DNA of 23,112 bases from an uncultured Actinomyces sp. (GTDB taxonomy: Bacteria > Actinomycetota > Actinomycetes > Actinomycetales > Actinomycetaceae). Shown here piece after piece: positions 1-7,009 of the stretch. Both the position numbers and the translations under genes were made by a program. Where the stretch lies: NCBI GenBank assembly GCA_915063485.1, contig CAJZDJ010000022.1, forward strand, positions 1 through 23,112, given 5' to 3'. The notes beneath the pieces are model-generated. The model saw only the letters and a program-made list of their open reading frames with translations, ran no database searches and was not told the origin of the DNA. Each line of letters opens with the position of its first letter. Positions within the stretch are counted from its first letter, which is position 1.

Positions 1-43
1 TTTACGGCTATGTGTAATTTCGTGTCTTCAGGACATCGAGAAC

Positions 44-50
44 AGGAGGA
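44..50 (+). promoter_or_regulatory. Strong Shine-Dalgarno for the sigma factor gene
   Basis: AGGAGGA lies 10 bases before the ATG at 61. It is the strongest ribosome binding site in the window and contrasts with the many genes here that have none. Confidence 0.8.
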
Positions 51-60
51 ATGAATCCAA

Positions 61-1305
61 ATGGCGGAAGCGAAGAAGAAAACGGAAAAGAAGAGCGCAA
101 AGAGCAAGAAGGCAGAGTCCGAGAAGCGGGAAATTCAGGAGCAGGAGCTCCTGCACGGACTCATGCAGCTGGTCGAGCAGGCCAAGAACAAGGACTCCAA
201 GCTGGATGTCGATGAGATTAATGACTACTTCCAGGACTATAATCTGAGTCCCGAGGGCATTGAGCATATTTACAGCTATCTCGAGGGCAATAATATCGAA
301 GTGCAGCACCACCAAGAGGAGGAGCCGCCGGAGGATCTCGAGACCAGCGGCAAGGGCGATGCGATGCTCGATCTCGACCTGGATCTCGACGACGACCTCG
401 ACGCAGAGGATGAAAACGGCGAGAAGATTGAGGGCGAGGAAATCAATCTGAACCCGGTGGATCTCCTCGAAGGCGTCGGCACCGAAGATCCGGTCCGGAT
501 GTACTTAAAAGAAATCGGCACCGTGCCGCTGCTCACCGCCGAGGAGGAGATGGAACTCGCGCGCAGAAAGCAGGCCGGCGATGAGAAGGCGAAGAAGAAG
601 CTGATTGAGGCAAACCTTCGCCTCGTGGTCAGCATCGCAAAGCGCTACACGGGCCGCGGCATGCTGTTCCTCGACCTGATCCAGGAGGGCAACCTCGGCC
701 TCATTCGAGCGGTCGAGAAGTTCGACTACACGAAGGGCTACAAGTTCTCCACCTACGCCACCTGGTGGATCCGTCAGGCTATTACCCGCGCCATGGCCGA
801 TCAGGCCCGCACCATCCGTATCCCGGTGCACATGGTTGAGGTAATCAACAAGCTGGCCCGCGTGCAGCGCCAGATGCTGCAGGATCTAGGGCGTGAACCT
901 ACCCCGGCTGAGCTGGCTGTAGAGCTAGACATGACCGAAGAAAAGGTCATTGAAGTGCAAAAGTATGGGCGTGAACCCATCTCGCTGCACACTCCGCTAG
1001 GTGAAGACGGCGACAGCGAATTCGGTGACCTGATTGAGGACTCCGAGGCGGTTGTGCCCGCAGACGCCGTATCATTCACCCTGCTGCAAGAGCAGCTGCA
1101 CGCAGTGCTTGATACCCTCTCTGAGCGTGAAGCCGGCGTGGTGTCTATGCGCTTTGGCCTAACCGACGGCCAGCCCAAGACCCTAGATGAGATCGGTAAG
1201 GTTTACGGGGTAACCCGTGAGCGTATCCGCCAGATCGAATCTAAGACCATGAGCAAGCTGCGCCACCCCTCACGCAGCCAGGTGCTGCGCGACTACCTGG
1301 ACTGA
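61..1305 (+). CDS. rpoD: Primary (housekeeping) RNA polymerase sigma factor, RpoD/SigA/HrdB family, apparently mosaic
   Basis: Encodes the sigma-70 subunit that directs RNA polymerase to housekeeping promoters. In the 414 residues I see a Lys/Glu-rich start, a region 1.1-like helical segment (about 28-82), an acidic linker (about 85-135), region 1.2 ([11 protein letters not shown], 143-153), region 2 with [17 protein letters not shown] and [19 protein letters not shown] (about 195-248), region 3 (about 255-335) and region 4 ending in the [29 protein letters not shown]. From about residue 196 on it is nearly identical to actinobacterial HrdB/SigA as I remember them. The first ~190 residues instead resemble Clostridia RpoD ([11 protein letters not shown]...YSYLEGN) and lack the ~25-residue insertion actinobacterial sigmas carry between regions 1.2 and 2.1. 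AGGAGGA at 44-50 sets the ATG start. Codon use also changes inside the gene (see findings). The sigma identity is certain; the origin of the front half is not. Confidence 0.95.
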   Translation: MAEAKKKTEKKSAKSKKAESEKREIQEQELLHGLMQLVEQAKNKDSKLDVDEINDYFQDYNLSPEGIEHIYSYLEGNNIEVQHHQEEEPPEDLETSGKGDAMLDLDLDLDDDLDAEDENGEKIEGEEINLNPVDLLEGVGTEDPVRMYLKEIGTVPLLTAEEEMELARRKQAGDEKAKKKLIEANLRLVVSIAKRYTGRGMLFLDLIQEGNLGLIRAVEKFDYTKGYKFSTYATWWIRQAITRAMADQARTIRIPVHMVEVINKLARVQRQMLQDLGREPTPAELAVELDMTEEKVIEVQKYGREPISLHTPLGEDGDSEFGDLIEDSEAVVPADAVSFTLLQEQLHAVLDTLSEREAGVVSMRFGLTDGQPKTLDEIGKVYGVTRERIRQIESKTMSKLRHPSRSQVLRDYLD

Positions 1306-1321
1306 TACCAGAGTTAACGGT

Positions 1322-1348
1322 GGCCCCCTAGCTGTTAGCTAGGGGGCC
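1322..1348 (+). terminator. Intrinsic terminator after the sigma factor gene
   Basis: A perfect 12-bp stem (GGCCCCCTAGCT paired with AGCTAGGGGGCC) has a 3-base loop and is followed by the T-rich stretch GCTTTACTTTGGTTG. It begins 16 bases after the sigma factor stop. It lies between convergent genes, so it may also stop transcription from the minus-strand gene ending at 1408. Confidence 0.9.
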
Positions 1349-1372
1349 GCTTTACTTTGGTTGTTGATCAGT

Positions 1373-1416
1373 CAATGGTTGGGGCTCAGTCGAGCAATGG
1401 TTGGGGCTCAGTCGAG
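1373..1416. repeat. Perfect 22-bp tandem duplication at the 3' end of the DUF7455-like gene
   Basis: Positions 1373-1394 and 1395-1416 are identical and adjacent. The right copy contains the last codons and stop (TCA on the plus strand, 1408-1410) of the minus-strand gene. The left copy repeats that end downstream. The simplest reading is a replication-slippage duplication that leaves the protein intact. Confidence 0.9.
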
Positions 1417-1623
1417 CTGGTCGGTGAAGTCATCAATGCGCAAAGCTTGGGCGCGCAGCGCCTCCAAATTGGCCTTGCCGTGGTGGGCGCAAAACAGTAG
1501 CGGCCCGTTCATTAGTACCGCGCGCATGTAAGCGCGCGCCCCGCAAAGGTCGCAGCGGTCTGCCACATTGAGCGGCTCAACCGCCTGGCTACCTGACTGA
1601 TTCAATACGCTGCTAACATTCAT
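1408..1623 (-). CDS. Small Cys/His zinc-ribbon-like protein (DUF7455-type) next to the sigma factor
   Basis: A 71-residue protein with CDLCGARAY at about 24-32 and FCAHHG at about 44-49. This CxxC plus CxxH arrangement would bind one zinc ion. Small actinobacterial proteins with the same LNVADRCDxCGAxAYxRAV core are commonly found beside primary sigma genes, which supports the call, but I know of no firm function. It converges on the sigma gene and is divergent from the topoisomerase gene. A TATGTT box lies 11 bases before its ATG, giving at most a very short leader. Its 3' end is duplicated in tandem. I am confident that it is a real gene and not confident of its role. Confidence 0.85.
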   Translation of the reverse strand: MNVSSVLNQSGSQAVEPLNVADRCDLCGARAYMRAVLMNGPLLFCAHHGKANLEALRAQALRIDDFTDQLD

Positions 1624-1741
1624 GACTTAATACCAACATAGGTTTTTAAGATTTTGTCCTTCTAAAGCCCTATTTTTGCTGTTGGCGCAGTGTGTTCACC
1701 CACAGATACACCCGCAATATGCATTAATTGGCGCAATCAGA

Positions 1742-1747
1742 TAGGTT
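1742..1747 (+). promoter_or_regulatory. Putative -10 box of a leaderless promoter for the topoisomerase B gene
   Basis: TAGGTT (TAnnnT) ends exactly 6 bases before the GTG at 1754. No ribosome binding site is visible. This is the spacing of leaderless transcripts, and it supports GTG 1754 as the start. Confidence 0.55.
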
Positions 1748-1753
1748 GTACAC

Positions 1754-3892
1754 GTGTCCGAAGCCCCTGCCTACTCCGCTCGTCATCTGTCCGTTTTAGA
1801 AGGCCTAGAAGCGGTTCGCAAGCGTCCAGGCATGTATATCGGTTCTACCGATCAGCGTGGACTGATGCATTGCGTTTGGGAAATAGTAGATAACGCCGTT
1901 GACGAGGCACTTGAAGGTTACGCCAAAAATATTGACGTATTTGTGCATACAGATGGCTCAATTGAGGTGCGTGACGACGGACGTGGGGTGCCGGTAGATA
2001 CTGAGCCTTCCACTGGGCTGAGCGGAGTGGAGCTGGTTTACACCAAGTTGCATGCCGGCGGTAAATTTGGCGGCGGCCTCTATGGCGCTGCCGGCGGTTT
2101 GCACGGGGTGGGCGCCTCAGTGGTTAACGCCCTGTCTGCCCGCATGGATGTGCAGGTAGATCGCGGCGGCAAAACCTACGCCATGAGTTTTAGGCGCGGT
2201 GAGCCAGGAATCTTTGATGATTCAAGCGGCATGAGCCCCAACAGCCCCTTTACTGCCTTCGATGAGGCCAGTGAACTGCGGGTTGTGGGTAAGGTTAAGC
2301 GTGGGGTTAGCGGCACGCGGGTGCGTTACTGGGCTGACCGGCAGATTTTCCCTAGCCCCAATGACTACGACGGCGCCGCTTTAGCCTCGCGGCTGCGCCA
2401 AACTTCGTTTTTGGTGCCCGGGCTGAGCCTGCGGCTAATCGATGAGCGAGCCAGCGTCGTCGTCGACAATGAAACTGACGCAGCTGACGCCCGCAAACCC
2501 GCCGGTCCCCAAACCTACCTGGCCTTGGGGGGCACCGCCGACTTTGTTGACTACCTGGCGAAAGACGGCTCAGTGACCGATACTTTCCGCCTCACCGGCC
2601 AGGGTACCTATAACGAGACCGTCCAGCAGCTTGACGAGCGCGGGCATCTGCGTCCGGTAGAGGTGGAGCGCACCTGCCAGGTGGATGTGGCGCTACGCTG
2701 GGGGATCGGCTACGACACCTGTGAGCGTTCCTTTGTAAACATTATTGCTACGCCCCTGGGCGGCACCCACCTAACCGGCTTTGAGCAGGCCGTAGTTAAG
2801 GTGATGCGCAAACAGATCAGCGCCAATTCGCGCGCCTTAAAGCTAAACTCGCGCGACGGCAAAATTGAAAAAGACGACGTTTTAGCTGGCCTGACCGCAG
2901 TGGTTACCGTGCGCGTGCCCGAGCCGCAGTTTGAGGGGCAAACTAAAGAAGTTCTAGGCACTGCCCCGGTGCGAGCCATTGTGGCCGCAGTGGTGGAAAA
3001 AGAGCTAACCGCTCTGCTTAACAGTCCTAAGCGTGACCTTAAAGCCCAGGCGCGGGCCCTGCAAGAAAAAATTGTGGGGGAGATGCGTGCTCGCGTCAGT
3101 GCCCGGATGCATAAGGAAATTACCCGCCGTAAAACTGCGCTGGAAACTTCCACCCTGCCCGCTAAACTAGCTGACTGTCGTAGCGACGACGTGGCCACAT
3201 CCGAGCTGTTTATCGTTGAGGGTGACTCGGCGCTGGGTACCGCCAAAAATGCGCGCAACAGCGAAAACCAGGCTTTGCTGCCTATTCGTGGCAAGATCCT
3301 TAACGTGCAAAAGGCTTCCGCCGCCGATATGCTGCATAACGCTGAATGCGCCGCCATCATCCAGGTGGTAGGGGCTGGCAGTGGACGCACCTTCGATATT
3401 TCCTCAGCCCGTTACGGCAAGGTTATTTTGATGACTGATGCTGACGTCGACGGCGCTCACATCCGCACCCTGCTGCTGACGCTGTTCTTCCGCTATATGC
3501 GCCCCATGATTGAGGCGGGGCGAGTTTACGCGGCGGTTCCGCCGCTGCACCGCATTGAGGTCAGTGCTAAGGGACGTAAGAAGAAAGAAATTATCTACAC
3601 CTACTCTGATGAAGAGTTGGTTAACACTTTAGGTAAGCTAGAAAAGCAGGGGCGCACTTTTAAAGAACCTCAACGCTATAAGGGTTTGGGTGAAATGGAC
3701 GCCCACCAGTTGGCTGAAACCACTATGGAACCCCAGCACCGGATGCTGCGCCGAATCACGCTAGCTGATGAGGCGGCGGTGGAACTGGCCGAATCCACCT
3801 TTGAGCTCCTTATGGGTTCAAGTGTGGCGCCTAGGCGCGAGTTTATTATCGACAGCGCTGATGAGGTAGACCGCGAGCGCATTGACGCCTAA
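1754..3892 (+). CDS. parE: Type II DNA topoisomerase subunit B (ParE/GyrB family)
   Basis: The ATPase/TOPRIM subunit of a type II topoisomerase (gyrase or topoisomerase IV), which uses ATP to pass one DNA duplex through another. The 712 residues start with KRPGMYIGSTD (about 24-34). The GHKL ATP site follows, with EIVDNAVDEALEGYA (about 43-57), DDGRGVPV and GGLHGVGASVVNALS. Then come the transducer domain and a TOPRIM domain with EGDSA (about 489-493), PIRGKILNVQKA and DADVDGAHIRTLLL (about 562-575). The C-terminal RYKGLGEMD motif is present. Length fits ParE or actinobacterial GyrB. A gyrB-like gene near the primary sigma gene is usually annotated parE; no parC/gyrA lies beside it here. The GTG start has no SD but a -10 box at leaderless distance. 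ParE versus GyrB paralogue cannot be settled from this window. Confidence 0.93.
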   Translation: MSEAPAYSARHLSVLEGLEAVRKRPGMYIGSTDQRGLMHCVWEIVDNAVDEALEGYAKNIDVFVHTDGSIEVRDDGRGVPVDTEPSTGLSGVELVYTKLHAGGKFGGGLYGAAGGLHGVGASVVNALSARMDVQVDRGGKTYAMSFRRGEPGIFDDSSGMSPNSPFTAFDEASELRVVGKVKRGVSGTRVRYWADRQIFPSPNDYDGAALASRLRQTSFLVPGLSLRLIDERASVVVDNETDAADARKPAGPQTYLALGGTADFVDYLAKDGSVTDTFRLTGQGTYNETVQQLDERGHLRPVEVERTCQVDVALRWGIGYDTCERSFVNIIATPLGGTHLTGFEQAVVKVMRKQISANSRALKLNSRDGKIEKDDVLAGLTAVVTVRVPEPQFEGQTKEVLGTAPVRAIVAAVVEKELTALLNSPKRDLKAQARALQEKIVGEMRARVSARMHKEITRRKTALETSTLPAKLADCRSDDVATSELFIVEGDSALGTAKNARNSENQALLPIRGKILNVQKASAADMLHNAECAAIIQVVGAGSGRTFDISSARYGKVILMTDADVDGAHIRTLLLTLFFRYMRPMIEAGRVYAAVPPLHRIEVSAKGRKKKEIIYTYSDEELVNTLGKLEKQGRTFKEPQRYKGLGEMDAHQLAETTMEPQHRMLRRITLADEAAVELAESTFELLMGSSVAPRREFIIDSADEVDRERIDA

Positions 3893-3975
3893 ACCATAGG
3901 GTCAGCTGTTACCAGGCTGCCCGCATTGGCCGCAACCTGGCGAATCTGTACAAAATTTAAACCCTTACAAAAACT

Positions 3976-4004
3976 TGTTCTGCCGGCCTTAGGCCGGCAG
4001 AACA
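3976..4004. terminator. Bidirectional terminator-like hairpin between convergent genes
   Basis: A perfect 13-bp stem (TGTTCTGCCGGCC with GGCCGGCAGAACA) has the loop TTA. On the minus strand it is followed by AAGTTTTTGT, a proper T tract, so it should stop the hydrolase gene ending at 4092. On the plus side, after parE, the downstream bases are not T-rich. The remaining 3893-4091 sequence shows no gene I can support. Confidence 0.75.
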
Positions 4005-4091
4005 AACATTAAGCTAGGGTGCTTAAAGGCGCGCTAGAAAGTGCCAACTAAATCAGTCAAACTGGGGCTTTACGGCAGGTTTGAAGTGGCG

Positions 4092-4970
4092 CTAGAGCTG
4101 TATAGTTCCAGGAATAATTTCAGGGTCGTGGCTGGCGATTACGCGCAGGCAGCGCGGGTCTTTAGACACCTGGCGAATCCAGTCCAGGGAGCGGCGCGCC
4201 CAGCCGGCCTTAATAACCACGCCAGGGCGTAGATCCTCTTCCAGGGAGGGGCGCCCATAGCCGGCGTCGGAGGTAAGCAAAACGAACTCGCGCCCGTCGT
4301 GGACGCTGTTGCCAGAAGCATTAGGTACCCAGCGGGCCGGGTCGGAGCTGGAAATGTTAGAAGAGCGAATAATGGTGGCAGTTAGCCCATAGGAGTGACC
4401 TGGTAGGGCCACTGTAACCACGGAGCCATCCCCATAGACGTCAAATCCTGCATCCCAAGGACCAATTTTGGTGTTCCACGGATAGGTGTTGATAGCTACA
4501 TGTTTCCACTGGTGGGGCAGGTAGCGTAGGTGGTCTCGTTTGGCGGCGCACCACTCAGCTTTAGAGACCATAATGCCGGGGGCGTCTTTAACTAGCCGCA
4601 AACCATCAGCGTGATCGCAGTGCAGGTGTGAGAGCATCACTAGGTCAAGATCTTTAGGGCTAATACCCATTTTCGCTAGCTGCTCGTCAATAGCCTGGCC
4701 TTGCGGTAAAACTGCCCTTTTAGCTAAGTATTGCTGACGTAGGTTAGCTATTTGGCCTAGTTTGGTGCGGTTATCTGGGTGCCAGCCGGTGTCAATGAGC
4801 AAGCGTCCATGGGGGCCCTCAAGCAGGTAGCACGATACCGGTACCTCAACTAACCGTGACTCATCGCGTAGCAGGTGGGTCCAAGCTAACGGGTGGTCGC
4901 TGGGACGACGGTAGAGCAAAGCTTCATCAACGATAACGCTGCCGGTGTGAAAAATAGTAAGGGCTGACAT
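4092..4970 (-). CDS. Metallo-beta-lactamase-fold hydrolase, N-acyl-homoserine-lactonase-like
   Basis: A 292-residue MBL-fold enzyme. The metal ligands are in order: HLHCDHADG at 115-123 (HxHxDH), H192 in GHSYG, D235 in TSDAGYG, and H281 in ASHDPE near the C-terminus. The overall length and the YLLEGPHGRLLIDTGWHP start match the AiiA/AttM branch of quorum-quenching lactonases and related cytosolic hydrolases. The real substrate cannot be read from sequence, and lactonase is only the family label. No signal peptide is visible. It follows the winged-helix gene on the same strand after a 35-base gap. It could be co-transcribed or use its own TACAAT -10 box, which overlaps that gene's stop. A T-tract hairpin lies about 90 bases downstream. 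Confidence 0.85.
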   Translation of the reverse strand: MSALTIFHTGSVIVDEALLYRRPSDHPLAWTHLLRDESRLVEVPVSCYLLEGPHGRLLIDTGWHPDNRTKLGQIANLRQQYLAKRAVLPQGQAIDEQLAKMGISPKDLDLVMLSHLHCDHADGLRLVKDAPGIMVSKAEWCAAKRDHLRYLPHQWKHVAINTYPWNTKIGPWDAGFDVYGDGSVVTVALPGHSYGLTATIIRSSNISSSDPARWVPNASGNSVHDGREFVLLTSDAGYGRPSLEEDLRPGVVIKAGWARRSLDWIRQVSKDPRCLRVIASHDPEIIPGTIQL

Positions 4971-5003
4971 TTTGGAGTCCTAGGGAAAGGGGTCAAGCTT
5001 ATG

Positions 5004-5031
5004 ACCTATTGTAAACTTTCTAACCTATTGT
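5004..5031. repeat. 9-bp direct repeat with 19-bp period at the hydrolase promoter
   Basis: ACCTATTGT occurs at 5004-5012 and 5023-5031. The two copies flank and overlap the candidate -10 box of the MBL gene and the last codons of the winged-helix gene. Two turns of DNA separate them, so a regulator site is possible, though chance cannot be excluded. Confidence 0.35.
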
Positions 5032-6202
5032 CGACTAGTTTATTTACTCGTTTGTCCATGTAAGGGGTGGGTTTGTCTAACCAGATAACCCCTCTAGATG
5101 CCGGCCGTACCGCGATAAGTCGGCCATTATTAACAATTAAGGGCCTAAATAAACCGTTAGCGGTAGGACAAATAAGCTTTTCACCTGCTTCATCAGTAAG
5201 ACAGGTGCGGTTACGGTAGCCTACATGCAGCTCATCAAAAGCGGGTAAATAAATTAACCTGCGGGCCTGGGATAGATTATCTGCTAACAGATCAGGTAAA
5301 TCTGCGCGCATATATAACAGCTGATTATACTCTTTGACAGCTTTAGGTGGCGCAGCGGGAGTAAATGTATTTTCCTCGATTTTTACGCGGACAATTAGCT
5401 CGTTGTTACTAACTGCATCTTCTAGGGCTTGGCGGGCCTGAGTTACCGGTAAAGCGGTCCAACGAGCCAGATCAGCTACGCTTACAGGGCCGTGCCCGTA
5501 GGCGTAGCGCCTAGCTACTTCCATACGGGCCGCGCGCAGATCAGCTGGATCAAATTTAAAGCCACTAGCCGCACTGGTGGCGGCAGGTAGGCAGGTGGCG
5601 TCAATGAAACGATGCTCATTGGTGCCCATAGGGCCTTCCACTACTAGACCTTCTCGATCCAGCTGCCACATCATCAAATTGCACCAGCGGTTAACCCTTG
5701 CTTGCGGTGAGGCGGGAGCTTGGGGAGAAGTGGCATTTTGGGCTTTAACGGCCAGGCCCGCTTGCACCCACAGGGCAAACATGTCTTTGCGTCTAATTCC
5801 CTGCGTGGGGGCGTGGGTTTTAACCAGCTGCCAAGCGGTCTCTAGCTCAGTTTCACTAATGCCCCCTAGAATCGACTGATTGCGCAAACTATAGTTGGAG
5901 CGCTGATTTAGGGTTAGCCGAAGCCAGTGGTAGTCAGCGGCGCTAGTAATATGCACGGTACCGCGCATGGGTCGCGAGCGCACCAACTCTAACTGGTTAA
6001 AAGCTGTGGTTACATCGCTGAACTTTGCGTTCGCGGCGCGCTCCAATAGGGCGTGGGGTAGGGCTGAAACCTGCTGGCCTTGCACCGCCAGCAGATTGTT
6101 AACTGCCTGCACTACGCTAGTGGCGCTGGTAGCTGGTACTAAACCTTGGCTGACAATGCGTGCCAGGCAGACCATAACCGGCAGGGTAGGACACGCACTC
6201 AT
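5006..6202 (-). CDS. AlkZ/YcaQ-type winged-helix DNA glycosylase-like protein (HTH_42)
   Basis: A 398-residue member of the winged-helix AlkZ-like family, whose studied members are DNA glycosylases acting on bulky alkylated bases or interstrand crosslinks. The family's catalytic Q-x-Q motif appears as AVQGQQ near residues 39-44, in the context NLLAVQGQQVSALPHALLERA. The diagnostic C-terminal block YLPAFDELHVGYRNR...GLFRPLIVNNGRLIAVR is at about 318-370. The start ATG has AGGAGT five bases upstream (6208-6213 on the plus strand), and TATCCT at 6231-6236 is a plausible -10. It heads a likely two-gene unit with the MBL hydrolase. Whether it cuts alkylated bases, protects against a self-made toxin or does something else is unknown. 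Confidence 0.8.
   Translation of the reverse strand: MSACPTLPVMVCLARIVSQGLVPATSATSVVQAVNNLLAVQGQQVSALPHALLERAANAKFSDVTTAFNQLELVRSRPMRGTVHITSAADYHWLRLTLNQRSNYSLRNQSILGGISETELETAWQLVKTHAPTQGIRRKDMFALWVQAGLAVKAQNATSPQAPASPQARVNRWCNLMMWQLDREGLVVEGPMGTNEHRFIDATCLPAATSAASGFKFDPADLRAARMEVARRYAYGHGPVSVADLARWTALPVTQARQALEDAVSNNELIVRVKIEENTFTPAAPPKAVKEYNQLLYMRADLPDLLADNLSQARRLIYLPAFDELHVGYRNRTCLTDEAGEKLICPTANGLFRPLIVNNGRLIAVRPASRGVIWLDKPTPYMDKRVNKLVDNRLESLQ
5008..5013 (-). promoter_or_regulatory. Candidate -10 box for the MBL hydrolase gene
   Basis: TACAAT on the minus strand is 37 bases upstream of the ATG at 4970 and overlaps the stop codon of the preceding gene. TCGACA lies 15 bases further upstream as a weak -35. 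A 9-bp direct repeat (see that entry) surrounds it. Confidence 0.4.
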
Positions 6203-6230
6203 AACTGACTCCTAAATAGCTGACATTTTG

Positions 6231-6236
6231 AGGATA
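6231..6236 (-). promoter_or_regulatory. Candidate -10 box for the AlkZ-like gene
   Basis: TATCCT on the minus strand is 28 bases before the ATG and upstream of an AGGAGT ribosome binding site. No clear -35 was found. It lies in the divergent region shared with the membrane protein gene starting at 6307. Confidence 0.35.
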
Positions 6237-6306
6237 ATCTGGCTAAATAGTTAAATCCACCAGCACTGAACTAGGATAAGGGCATCAAGGCATTACAGGG
6301 GGAAAA

Positions 6307-6888
6307 TTGGGTAATACCAGCGCTACGGGGACCAGCTATCACTTGCCCGACAACGTAACTTACGACGACGCCGTCGACCCTGATTTTTCACATGCGGTTG
6401 GCTTTGGCCCGGCGCAAGATGAGCAGGTACCTACCTGGCTAGCCCTGGCTAAATACGCCGCCTGGTTTACGTTTTCGCAGGTAGTAATCCTAATTGTGTA
6501 TATGGTGGTGCACTCTTATCTGTACACCCCGGTGGGCCAAATCCGTATCCCACTAGGATTGCTACAGTTCCTAGATTCCTTCACCGGGGTCGGCTCACTG
6601 GGCCCATTTATGCTGCTAGCTGTGTTTTTCTGTGCCGGGCCAAAAATTCGCCAGGTGCGCGCCTTTATTTCCTACCCCTTTGTGGTGGCCATGGCGCTGC
6701 TAACCACCTGGGTGATGCTGTTTTTTGAAGACGCCACGCGCACTTTCTTCCACGGCGCGCTGATGCTCGATATCGCCTACTGGGAAGTTAGTCGCTACGC
6801 CTTGCCCTGTGCTGGGATGGGGGCGCTGCTTGGTTTAGGGCTGCGCCACCTATTCCACTGGGGGCGTGACCGCTGGCTAAACCGCTAG
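6307..6888 (+). CDS. Four-TM membrane protein of unknown function, paralogue of the 9065 gene
   Basis: A 193-residue protein with a polar N-terminus (about 1-50) and four predicted membrane segments, near residues 57-77, 95-115, 127-147 and 163-182. I do not recognise the family. Its central segment (GSLGPFMLLAVFFCAGPKIRQVRAFISYPFVVAMALLTTW, split here only for description) aligns by eye with the membrane domain of the gene at 9065: small-residue helix, Phe-Cys, Ile-Arg, Tyr-Pro and a Trp after the next helix. The closing GALLGLGLRHLF matches GALIGLWLRRRY there. The start is TTG at 6307 with AGGGGGAAAA just before it. No catalytic motif is visible. Confidence 0.75.
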   Translation: MGNTSATGTSYHLPDNVTYDDAVDPDFSHAVGFGPAQDEQVPTWLALAKYAAWFTFSQVVILIVYMVVHSYLYTPVGQIRIPLGLLQFLDSFTGVGSLGPFMLLAVFFCAGPKIRQVRAFISYPFVVAMALLTTWVMLFFEDATRTFFHGALMLDIAYWEVSRYALPCAGMGALLGLGLRHLFHWGRDRWLNR

Positions 6889-7009
6889 TGAGCTAACCCA
6901 AAGCAGAGGCGACTTAACCAGCCAAAGCTTGTGGCGCCGTCGGGCCTTGACGCACGCGGGGCGCGAAAGATTACGAATATGTAGCGAGCAAGTGTGCCAA
7001 CATAGGTAC

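Noticed and set aside
276..635. Ser/Arg-rich minus-strand frame within the sigma gene
   Set aside because: It is a shadow of the Asp/Glu-rich coding sequence on the other strand.
3976..4004. Inverted repeat as a possible insertion-sequence end
   Set aside because: No transposase, target-site duplication or second copy is present, and the stem, loop and minus-strand T tract explain it as a terminator.
4041..4232. Short plus-strand frame after parE
   Set aside because: It overlaps the 3' end of the MBL gene in antisense and has no domain, ribosome binding site or promoter.
6929..7009. N-terminal extension of the M3 peptidase from a TTG at 6929
   Set aside because: The extra 27 residues are Arg/Cys-rich and unlike the family, and the ATG at 7010 gives the normal N-terminus.
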